This document shows, one piece after another, positions 1 through 5,551 of a DNA stretch of 14,833 nt. The stretch is from Synergistaceae bacterium UBA5560 (GTDB taxonomy: Bacteria; Synergistota; Synergistia; Synergistales; Aminiphilaceae). Each line of letters opens with the position of its first letter. Position 1 is the stretch's first letter. The DNA is taken from positions 18,027 through 32,859 of the forward strand of contig DIMS01000040.1 of NCBI GenBank assembly GCA_002425685.1, in the 5' to 3' direction. Made by a program: the position numbers and the translations under genes. The notes beneath the pieces are model-generated. The model searched no databases. It had not been told where the DNA came from and was given only the letters and a program-made list of their open reading frames with translations.

Positions 1-615
1 GCAATACTGGCTGCCCCGGTCCGAATGGTGGATCAATCCGGCCGGGGGCCTCTTGGCCGCAACCCCTGGAAACAACGACTGACTGACCAGATTCTTCGTC
101 ATTCTCTCGCCCATCGCATAGCCAACGATCTCTCCGGTGAAGAGGTCCTTGTGCCCGGCCAGGTAGAGCCAGCCCTCGGCGGTGGGAATGTAGGTGATGT
201 CGGTCACCCAGGCTTGATTGGGCGCCTCGACCGTGAAATTCTGCTCCAGGAGATCGTCGGCTACCGGAAGATCGCGATTTGAATTCGTCGTGGCCTTGAA
301 TTTTTTCACCTGTTTGCAGCGAATGCCATGCTCCCGACGGATGCGTTTGATCCGGTGGACTCCGTGCTCGGCGAGATCACTTTGCAGTCTCTCCGGCCCG
401 TAGGTCTCACGGTTTCGCTTGTGAGCCGCTTTGATTTCGATCACCGGTCGCACCTCCTGTTTCTGCCACGGCGAATCCGGATGCTTCAGCCAGCCGTAAT
501 AGCCGCTGGTGGAAACCTCCAGGACCCGGCAAAGAAGGGGCATGGGATAGTTGGATCGAAGTTCCTTGATCACCGCGTACCGGGCAGCGACTCCTTGGCA
601 AAGTACGCGGCGGCT
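1..615 (-). CDS. IS3-family transposase OrfB (DDE integrase, rve), C-terminus off window
   Basis: This is the catalytic part of the transposase, read in the -1 frame relative to OrfA and open without a stop from the slippery site to the left edge. Visible landmarks in order are an HTH_21-like segment (RETYGPERLQ, about 408-379), the first catalytic Asp in WVTDITYIPT (about 210-181) and the second catalytic Asp in the IS3 signature HHSDRGSQYC at the edge. The third acid (Glu) must lie outside the window. Production is probably by frameshifting at 621-615. A GTG at 573, overlapping the OrfA stop by GTGA, could alternatively give free OrfB. The entry is partial, so whether the C-terminus is intact is unknown. 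Confidence 0.92.
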
Positions 616-884
616 TTTTTTAAGATATCGCGCTCCTGCTTGATCTGGGCCAGCTCTCGCTTGACGCGCTCGAGCTCCTGCTCGACCTCGGTCAAAGGGC
701 GCTGCTGTCCTCCGATCTCTGCGAGCTTGCCTGTCTTGAAGGCTCTCACCCAGTTCTCCAGAGTGGATTTCGGCAGGCAGAGTCGGCGAGAGGCCTCGTA
801 GGCCGAGACGCCGCCTTCAACAACCAGTTCCACCGCTTCGGCGCGAAATTCCTTCGAGTAGCAGCCATGAGATTTTCTGTCCAT
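570..884 (-). CDS. IS3-family transposase OrfA (HTH_Tnp_1)
   Basis: The 104-residue protein has an N-terminal helix-turn-helix (about residues 9-55; YSKEFRAEAVELV, then SAYEASRRLCLPKSTLENWV) that in this family recognises the IS ends. A C-terminal leucine-zipper-like coiled coil follows (about 64-92; LERVKRELAQIKQERDILKKA), used for dimerisation. The ATG at 884 was chosen because GGAGG lies 6 nt upstream and homology begins there; the frame stays open upstream, but that part overlaps the presumed inverted repeat. Codons 88-90 (TTA AAA AAA) form an A7 slippery site at 621-615. A -1 slip there would fuse OrfA to OrfB and give the OrfAB transposase. Without slippage the protein ends at the TGA at 572-570. 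Confidence 0.93.
   Translation of the reverse strand: MDRKSHGCYSKEFRAEAVELVVEGGVSAYEASRRLCLPKSTLENWVRAFKTGKLAEIGGQQRPLTEVEQELERVKRELAQIKQERDILKKAAAYFAKESLPGTR
615..621 (-). promoter_or_regulatory. programmed -1 frameshift slippery heptamer (A7) in OrfA/OrfB
   Basis: On the minus strand seven A residues sit in the OrfA frame as TT[A AAA AAA]GCC, the X-XXY-YYZ phasing needed for tandem tRNA slippage by -1. Downstream, the -1 frame (SRRVLCQG...) leads directly into OrfB with no stop. IS3-family elements generally make OrfAB this way. The phasing is seen directly; slippage itself is inferred. Confidence 0.75.
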
Positions 885-915
885 GTGACACCTCCGCTGA
901 CAGCGGTACGCTTTG

Positions 916-944
916 GTGTCCGGTTTTTTCAACCTACCCCACAC
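916..944 (-). repeat. presumed terminal inverted repeat of the IS3 element (OrfA-proximal end)
   Basis: Read on the minus strand from 944, this begins TGTGGGGTAGGTTG, continues through an A6 run and reaches CCGGACACC, about 30 nt ahead of the OrfA ribosome site. IS3-family ends typically start with TG and carry a GGACA-type block. The partner repeat is outside the window, so the exact end (944 or 942) is a guess. Confidence 0.5.
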
Positions 945-948
945 TCCA

Positions 949-1092
949 TCAAAGTCTGTCCGCAGGACTCCGTACGCTGGATGGGCCTCGGTCGGGAACA
1001 CGGGTGTAAATCATGACCACCTTGACATTATTGCGCCTCAGGAGTTCCTGAACCGTTCGAATATTCCAATCGCTTTCACCCAAATGGACGGC
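949..1092 (-). pseudogene. 3' remnant of an integron-integrase-like tyrosine recombinase
   Basis: Forty-seven codons plus a TGA (951-949) on the minus strand read as the C-terminal end of a phage-type integrase: AVHLGESDWNIRTVQELL, then MIYTRV and VRSPADRL just before the stop. From the known family, IntI proteins end in HSFATHLLE..DIRTVQELLGH..V.TT.IYTHVL..G..GVRSPLD, so the match runs co-linearly to the natural C-terminus. The catalytic Tyr of MIYTRV is kept. The LGH histidine is replaced (LLRR), and the catalytic Arg with the HxxR box is absent because homology stops near 1092. The frame remains open to 1140, but that part is AT-rich, unrelated and has no start codon. It is therefore a decayed or truncated fragment and not a gene. 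A XerC/D-like recombinase is the alternative, but the YTxV..RG..xVRSPxD tail favours the integron type. Confidence 0.72.
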
Positions 1093-1148
1093 GTAAAAAC
1101 GCCAAAAACACGACAGATCGTCTTCTTTATTAGATAAATTTTAAATAA

Positions 1149-1176
1149 AGCATAGCGAGTGCAAACATCTTGTCAA
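1149..1176 (-). promoter_or_regulatory. sigma70-like promoter pointing into the recombinase remnant and IS
   Basis: The minus strand carries TTGACA (1176-1171), a 16-nt spacer and TATGCT (1154-1149) in an AT-rich patch unlike the coding DNA around it. The -35 is a perfect consensus and the -10 matches four of six positions. It lies just downstream of the EamA stop and reads toward the integrase remnant and OrfA. It could be the old recombinase promoter brought close by a deletion, or a chance match. Confidence 0.4.
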
Positions 1177-1188
1177 GTCTCTTTTGCG

Positions 1189-2091
1189 TCAGAAGGACAT
1201 GGCGGCGACGCCGGAAACGACGAGGCCGATACCGCCGAGAAGGCGTGGAGTCAGGCGCTCACGGAGCAGCAGCGCTCCGAAGAGAGCGGAGAGGAAAGGT
1301 CGTATGGAAACAATGTTCGTGGCGACCACGGCGGAGATGGCCGTGAGGCTTCCCGTGAAGAGCAGGTTGCCTACAGTGAGGCTCAGTGCTCCGGCGGCCA
1401 CGGTCCAGAGCACGACAGAGGCGGGGGCTCCCCGCAATCCGGAGGGCGCGGCGCAGCCTGCGCCGAAACGTCCCTCCCGAAGGAGGAACACGAGCCAGGA
1501 AACGCCGGTCACCCCCAGGGCCCGCCACCATTCGATCTCTGCCACGGGAAGAACGTTTGCCGACACTTTGCAGGAGACGAGCCCCGCAAGCCAGCAGACC
1601 ATGGCCGCGAAGGCGAAGAACATTCCCGTCCGATTGCGCAGCGCCTCCGTTCCGTCCTCTCGGGGCGCCACCAGGTAGAGCCCGCCGCCGATGAGCGCCG
1701 CCGCAAAGAGAAGGGAAAGATGGAAGGATTCGCCGAGAAAGAGGCACGACACCGGGACGGCGAGCAGCGGATAGGCGGAGGTCACCGCAGAGGTCACCGC
1801 CACTCCGAGGCGGTTCAGGGCCGCGAAGAAGAAGGCGTCTCCCACGACGAGCCACACCACCCCCCCGGCGATGATGGCAAAAAGCTGCTCTCCCGAGGGA
1901 GGGGACAGAAGCGCCCGCGCCCCCTCCGTCACGGCGAGATACAATCCCGCCGTGGCCAGATAGCCGATGCAGCGCACCGCGTTGATGCCCCACACGGAAA
2001 AATGCTCCCCACTCCGCCGGTAGAGCACGGGCGTAAAGGCCCAGATCACCGTAGCGCCCAATGCCAGCATCCATCCCAGAAATTCCTGCAT
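1189..2091 (-). CDS. DMT-superfamily permease, EamA type (copy 1)
   Basis: The 300-residue inner-membrane protein has about ten hydrophobic helices in two EamA repeats (about residues 6-140 and 155-298), the usual size for a 10-TMS drug/metabolite transporter. Conserved features visible are the INAVR..G stretch in the first repeat, GDAFFFAALNRLGVA, SAYPLLAVPVSCLFLGE closing repeat one, and a LLLRERLTP..LGG end in repeat two. EamA proteins usually export metabolites or amino acids; this substrate is unknown. The ATG at 2091 has only a poor upstream GGGCGGG, and the ATG at residue 8 would remove little. It lies 79 nt downstream of the acetyltransferase on the same strand and may be cotranscribed with it. 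It shares several motifs with the second EamA gene at 7116-8057. No terminator follows. Confidence 0.9.
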   Translation of the reverse strand: MQEFLGWMLALGATVIWAFTPVLYRRSGEHFSVWGINAVRCIGYLATAGLYLAVTEGARALLSPPSGEQLFAIIAGGVVWLVVGDAFFFAALNRLGVAVTSAVTSAYPLLAVPVSCLFLGESFHLSLLFAAALIGGGLYLVAPREDGTEALRNRTGMFFAFAAMVCWLAGLVSCKVSANVLPVAEIEWWRALGVTGVSWLVFLLREGRFGAGCAAPSGLRGAPASVVLWTVAAGALSLTVGNLLFTGSLTAISAVVATNIVSIRPFLSALFGALLLRERLTPRLLGGIGLVVSGVAAMSF

Positions 2092-2170
2092 GATCGTTGC
2101 CCGCCCTTCGTCTGTACGGAAAGAAACTCCTGCGGCGCTCTTTTCGGCAGGAACGTTTCGGTTTCCGCCT

Positions 2171-2707
2171 CTATGCGTCGCCGGAGAGATCCTCCGGAGT
2201 GATGTCCATGTAGATCACGTCGAAAAACTGCCGTTCCCGTTTCAGTGCCCGCCGGCGGCGGCCCATCTCCCGGAAACCCACTCTTTTGTAGGATGCGATG
2301 GCCCGGGCGTTGAAAGAATACACCCGGAGCAGCACGTTTTCGAAGTTGAGGTAGTCGAACCCGTACCGGAGCAAAAGGGTCATCGCCTCGCGGCCGTACC
2401 CTCTGGACCAGTACGCCTTGTCCCCGATGAAAATACCCAATTCCGCCGTTCCGTTCAGATGGTCCGTGTCAAAGAAGCCGCAGACGCCGATCATGGCCTC
2501 CGTGGCGAGATCGACGATGGCGTAGTTGTGCTCCCTGCCGATCTTCTCCAGGGCCTCCCGTTCCGCCTCGAGGCCGATGACCGCGGAAACCCTGGAAAGG
2601 TTCCGCACCACCTCAAGATCGTTGAGCCAGGCCGTACACTGTTCCGCGTCCTCCGAAGAAAGAGGCGACAGGTAGCACTTGTCTCCCACCAGTTTGCGGA
2701 AATGCAT
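2171..2707 (-). CDS. GNAT-family N-acetyltransferase (RimJ/RimL-like)
   Basis: The 178-residue cytoplasmic acetyltransferase is of the Acetyltransf_3 type. The acetyl-CoA pyrophosphate-binding loop is visible as WSRGYGREAMTLLLRYGF near residues 100-120. The C-terminal signature NARAIASYKRVGFREMGRRRRA follows at about 133-155; that Asn and the Tyr-x-x-x-Gly-Phe are typical of RimJ/RimL/SpeG relatives. Such enzymes acetylate N-termini of ribosomal proteins, polyamines, amino acids or antibiotics; nothing here identifies the acceptor. The start is well supported by AAGGAG 7 nt upstream of the ATG at 2707. It is the first gene of a likely two-gene unit with the EamA permease, so a role in modifying and exporting a small molecule is possible but speculative. 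Its leader contains an imperfect palindrome (2734-2762). Confidence 0.88.
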   Translation of the reverse strand: MHFRKLVGDKCYLSPLSSEDAEQCTAWLNDLEVVRNLSRVSAVIGLEAEREALEKIGREHNYAIVDLATEAMIGVCGFFDTDHLNGTAELGIFIGDKAYWSRGYGREAMTLLLRYGFDYLNFENVLLRVYSFNARAIASYKRVGFREMGRRRRALKRERQFFDVIYMDITPEDLSGDA

Positions 2708-2733
2708 GGTTTTCTCCTTTCATGTATTTTTTT

Positions 2734-2762
2734 GGAGCCTTTCCAAAAATCGGAAACGCTCC
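2734..2762. promoter_or_regulatory. 29-bp imperfect palindrome in the divergent intergenic region
   Basis: On the plus strand this reads GGAGC-C-TTTCC, a 7-nt centre AAAAATC, then GGAAA-C-GCTCC: two 11-nt arms that pair except for one C-C mismatch. A T7 run precedes it on the plus strand, so neither direction gives the hairpin-then-U order of an intrinsic terminator. It lies 27 nt upstream of the GNAT start and over 50 nt before the plus-strand -10 sequence. It could be a dimeric repressor operator or a leader hairpin of the GNAT transcript. Confidence 0.45.
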
Positions 2763-2812
2763 CCCGTAAAAACCACCCCGCAGGAAGAACCGAACGGGAA
2801 AACACGATGGCA

Positions 2813-2823
2813 TGCTATTATAA
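2813..2823. promoter_or_regulatory. two-sided -10 sequence between GNAT and the lyase gene
   Basis: TGCTATTATAA reads as an extended -10 (TG-n-TATTAT, 2816-2821) toward the lyase on the plus strand. On the minus strand the same bases read as a perfect TATAAT (2822-2817) toward the acetyltransferase. No convincing -35 is seen on either side. The site is the most AT-rich stretch of the divergent gap. Confidence 0.4.
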
Positions 2824-2865
2824 CGTATCGAAAATCCTGTGCCCTGGAAAGAAGGCGACTTGCGC

Positions 2866-3726
2866 GTGCGAAAGACAACCCTGTTCCGCACTCTGGTGGA
2901 GGGACCGGAAATCCTGGTGCTTCCAGGCGCCCATGACGGTCTCACCGCCCGGGTGATCGAAAAATGCGGCTTCAAAGCCCTTACCGCGGGGGGCTACAGT
3001 TTCTCCGCCTCCCTCCTCGGAAAGCCCGACATCGGCCTCCTCACCATGACGGAGATGGTACATCAGTACCGGAATCTTGTGAACGCCGTGGACATCCCCG
3101 TTTTCGCCGACGCGGACACAGGGTACGGAGACGTGAACAACGTGATGCGCACCGTGCGCGAATACGAGGCAGCCGGTGTGGCAGGGCTCTTCATCGAGGA
3201 TCAGGTTTTTCCGAAACGTTGCGGCCACATGGCCGGCAAAGCGGTCATTCCCCTGGAGGAGATGGTGGCGAAAATCAAGGCGGCCATCGCGGCGCGACAG
3301 GACCCGGATCTCGTCATCATGGCCCGCACGGACGCACTGGCGGTGCACGGCTTCGACGACGCCATCCGGAGAGGAAAAGCCTACGCCGAGGCGGGAGCGG
3401 ACATGATTTTCGTCGAGGCGGTAACTTCGGAGGAACAGATGCGGACCGTGAATCGGGAGATCCTCAAGCCGACCCTGGCGAACATGATCGAGGGAGGAAA
3501 GACTCCCCTGAAAACGCCGCAGGAACTCCAGGACCTGGGCTACGCCGTGGTGGTCCATCCCTGCTCCCTCACCTATGCCGTCGCCGGGGCGGCGATGCGT
3601 TGCATGACCGAACTCGCGACCCACGGCACCACCGCGGGCTGCCGGGAGGACATGATGGATTTCGACGAGTTCTTCCGCTTCATCGGCGCACCGGAGATCC
3701 GGGAGCGGGAAAAACGCTTCTTCTGA
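2866..3726 (+). CDS. isocitrate lyase/PEP mutase-family carbon-carbon lyase (2-methylisocitrate or dimethylmalate lyase-like)
   Basis: The 286-residue cytoplasmic (beta/alpha)8 enzyme belongs to the ICL/PEPM superfamily. Mg-binding and catalytic landmarks are PGAHDGLTARV (20-30), the Asp in KPDIGL (55), FADADTGYGD (80-89, with D82 and D84), the gating-loop motif KRCGHM (117-122) with catalytic Cys119, and MARTDAL in the middle. KRCGH points to lyases acting on 2-methylisocitrate or 2,3-dimethylmalate and not to PEP mutase, which lacks the Cys; oxaloacetate decarboxylase-like members are also possible. No prpC or prpD is nearby, so a methylcitrate-cycle role is not supported. The GTG at 2866 is preferred because AGAAGG lies 10 nt upstream and family N-termini start at RKTT; a GTG at 2839 would add nine residues without a ribosome site. 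The TRAP transporter follows 206 nt downstream on the same strand. Confidence 0.87.
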   Translation: MRKTTLFRTLVEGPEILVLPGAHDGLTARVIEKCGFKALTAGGYSFSASLLGKPDIGLLTMTEMVHQYRNLVNAVDIPVFADADTGYGDVNNVMRTVREYEAAGVAGLFIEDQVFPKRCGHMAGKAVIPLEEMVAKIKAAIAARQDPDLVIMARTDALAVHGFDDAIRRGKAYAEAGADMIFVEAVTSEEQMRTVNREILKPTLANMIEGGKTPLKTPQELQDLGYAVVVHPCSLTYAVAGAAMRCMTELATHGTTAGCREDMMDFDEFFRFIGAPEIREREKRFF

Positions 3727-3842
3727 CACCCCGGCGGAGGCGTGTTTCCGCAAAGGGCTCCCCGACCCGGGACGGCCTCATCTTCTCAAGCAGCCGATCG
3801 GAGGTGGAAAATTCCCGAAATGCGCTTTTCACGACGGCGGTG

Positions 3843-3882
3843 TTCCTCCGAAAAGACGAAGGCAACCCCTTCGCCGGAGGAA
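3843..3882 (+). promoter_or_regulatory. nested stem-loop upstream of dctP
   Basis: TTCCTCCG (3843-3850) pairs perfectly with CGGAGGAA (3875-3882). Inside, CGAAGG (3857-3862) pairs with CCTTCG (3868-3873) around a CAACC loop, leaving an AAAAGA internal bulge on one side and a single C on the other. No U-tract follows, so this is not an ordinary terminator. It lies 50 nt before the dctP start, within the 206-nt lyase-dctP gap. It could be an mRNA-processing or stability element that sets the high level of binding protein, or a regulator target. The rest of the gap shows no ORF. Confidence 0.4.
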
Positions 3883-3932
3883 ACCGGACAGACACGGCAG
3901 AACAGCCGGACGCTCCCGGAGGTGTTGTTCAA

Positions 3933-4919
3933 ATGAAGGCACGGCATGTTTCGCTTCTTCTCGCGGTTGCGCTCTTTTCTCTCGTCCTCGTCTCCGGCTC
4001 CTTCGCCGCGGAGATCGAACTCAATCTGGGACACGCCGCATCGGTCTCTCACCATTACCACATCTCGTCGGAACTTTTCGCGAAACTCGTGGAGGAGGGA
4101 ACGGGCGGCAAGGTGAAGATCAACATCTTCCCCGCCAACCAGCTCGGCTCCCTTCCGGACATGACCGAGTCGGTCCGGCTCGGCACGCAGGACATGGTCC
4201 TCACCGCCGACCCCATCATCGGCAACATCATCCCCGAATTCGAAGCGCTGTATCTTCCGTACCTCTTCCGGGACTACGCCCACGTGACCGCCTTTGACGG
4301 CAGCGATGCGGCGAAGAAGCTGGAGGACATCCTCCAGGAGCACGGCATGGTTCTTCTGGGATGGTGGGAGAACGGCTTCCGGGTCATCACGAACAACCGC
4401 AAGCCCATCGTCACCCCCACCGACATGGCGGGCATGAAGCTCCGCATCGGTGAATCCAAGATGGCCGTCAACACCTTCACCCTCCTGAACGTGAATCCCA
4501 CGCCCATCACCATGAGCGAACTCTTCACCGCGCTCCAGCTCGGCACGGTGGACGGCCAGGAGAATCCCACCGGAAGAGCACTGAGCGGCAAATACTACGA
4601 AGTGCAGAAGTATCTCTCCCTCACGCGCCATCAGCATGTCTACGAGCCGCTGGTGATGAACAAGGCAAAGTTCGACTCCCTGGCCCCGGAAATCCGGGCG
4701 GCCCTGCTCGACGCGGGGAAGAAAGTGGCGGAGATCGACCGGAAGAGCGTCTCCGAGACCGAGGCGGGCGAGATCGAGGAACTGAAGGCGAAGGGCATGG
4801 AGATCAACGAGGTGGATCTTCCCGCCTTTCAGGAGGCCATGCGTCCGCTCTACGACCAGTACGAAAAGGAGCGGGGCGAAAAGTGGGCCGAACTGGTGCG
4901 GATGATCCAGAACCTGTAG
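3933..4919 (+). CDS. dctP: TRAP transporter solute-binding protein, DctP family
   Basis: The 328-residue secreted protein captures an organic acid in the periplasm and delivers it to the DctQM permease. It has a clear signal peptide (positive MKAR, hydrophobic core to about residue 22, likely cleavage after SFAA at 26). The mature chain starts with a typical strand (IELNLGHAASVSHHYH). Family landmarks are PANQLGSLPDMTESVRLGTQDM (67-88), NGFRVITNNRKPI (147-159), the ligand-carboxylate-binding Arg171 in GMKLRIGES, and TALQLGTVDGQENP (199-212). The start at 3933 is set by the signal peptide and by GGAGG 10 nt upstream; the frame stays open far upstream but overlaps the lyase antiparallel to its code. 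The conserved Arg implies a carboxylate ligand, most likely an acid handled by the neighbouring lyase (inference). Confidence 0.96.
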   Translation: MKARHVSLLLAVALFSLVLVSGSFAAEIELNLGHAASVSHHYHISSELFAKLVEEGTGGKVKINIFPANQLGSLPDMTESVRLGTQDMVLTADPIIGNIIPEFEALYLPYLFRDYAHVTAFDGSDAAKKLEDILQEHGMVLLGWWENGFRVITNNRKPIVTPTDMAGMKLRIGESKMAVNTFTLLNVNPTPITMSELFTALQLGTVDGQENPTGRALSGKYYEVQKYLSLTRHQHVYEPLVMNKAKFDSLAPEIRAALLDAGKKVAEIDRKSVSETEAGEIEELKAKGMEINEVDLPAFQEAMRPLYDQYEKERGEKWAELVRMIQNL

Positions 4920-4933
4920 CCGCTGTGGTCCTC

Positions 4934-5551
4934 ATGTCCGGCTCACTCCAGCCCTCACACGCACCCGGAACATCCGTGCCGCCTTTCCAGTGGCTGCGCC
5001 AATTGCAGGCCCTGCTGAACAGGACGACCCGTCTCCTTTTGGTGGCCCTCGTGGCGACCATGTTCCTCGTGCTGCTCCTCCAGATCGTGTCCCGTTTCGT
5101 CCTTTTCTTTCCCATCCCCTGGTCCCAGGAGCTGCTGCAGTATCTCAACATCTGGATGGTATTCCTCGGGGCTTCCCTCGCGGTGGCCGAGGGAGCCCAC
5201 ATTCGGATCGACCTGGTCCGGACGGCGATTCCCCGGGCCTGGGGACGCGTGCTCACCCTTCTCGCCCATGGCGTGAGCCTGCTTCTCGTGAGTGTCGTGG
5301 CATGGCAGTCGGGAATTCTGATGACGAAGACGATGCACCAGAGCATCGGCTCCTTTCCCGTCCCCATGGGGTGGTTCTATCTGAGCGTTCTTCTCGGGTG
5401 TTCTCTCATGGGCCTCAACTACGCGGTGCGCATCCTCCTCGTTCTCGCGGGCGTTTCCGCGAATGGCGACAGCGGAAGCGCACACGGTCACACCGCGCCG
5501 CCCTGTCCCGCAGCCGACGGTCCCGACCACTCCCCGGGAGACGCCTCATGA
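4934..5551 (+). CDS. dctQ: TRAP transporter small permease, DctQ family
   Basis: The 205-residue inner-membrane protein has four predicted helices (approximately residues 30-55, 70-90, 110-130 and 150-175). It carries the DctQ hallmarks: a hydrophobic first helix leading to QIVSRF, PWSQELLQYLNIWMVFLGASLAVAEGAHIRID and a final helix after PVPMGWFYL. It pairs with DctM to form the sodium-coupled membrane unit. The ATG at 4934 lies 14 nt after the dctP stop. The ribosome site is weak (GTGG), and upstream in-frame starts at 4883 or 4925 cannot be excluded, though they would overlap or abut dctP. The C-terminus carries a hydrophilic tail of about 30 residues rich in Gly, Pro and His with one Cys, which is not needed for the family fold. 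It overlaps dctM by 4 nt. Confidence 0.9.
   Translation: MSGSLQPSHAPGTSVPPFQWLRQLQALLNRTTRLLLVALVATMFLVLLLQIVSRFVLFFPIPWSQELLQYLNIWMVFLGASLAVAEGAHIRIDLVRTAIPRAWGRVLTLLAHGVSLLLVSVVAWQSGILMTKTMHQSIGSFPVPMGWFYLSVLLGCSLMGLNYAVRILLVLAGVSANGDSGSAHGHTAPPCPAADGPDHSPGDAS

Larger units (their letters stand above)
1..944 (-). mobile_element. IS3-family insertion sequence, partial (cut by left window edge)
   Basis: This is a two-ORF IS3-type element read on the minus strand. A HTH-plus-leucine-zipper OrfA (start 884) is followed by a DDE integrase OrfB in the -1 frame. The apparent outer end lies near 940-944, where the minus strand begins TGTGGGGTAGG and runs into a GGACACC tract, a layout common for IS3-family terminal repeats. 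The other terminus lies outside the window, so the inverted repeat and the target duplication cannot be confirmed. Both reading frames are undamaged across everything visible, so the copy may be functional. It sits 4 nt beyond the stop codon of a decayed recombinase gene. The family call is firm; the exact boundary is inferred. Confidence 0.9.

Noticed and set aside
1159..2202. Plus-strand frames across the first EamA gene
   Set aside because: They are hydrophilic Glu/Arg/Gly-rich shadows of a clear ten-helix membrane protein on the other strand.
2818..3753. Long minus-strand frame opposite the lyase gene
   Set aside because: It mirrors a strongly conserved enzyme and encodes His/Gly/Arg-rich sequence without domains; such open antisense frames are common in high-GC DNA.
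4990..5547. Open dctM frame extending upstream through dctQ
   Set aside because: The extension is Pro/Arg/Gly-rich and overlaps the genuine dctQ; DctM homology starts exactly at the ATG of 5548.
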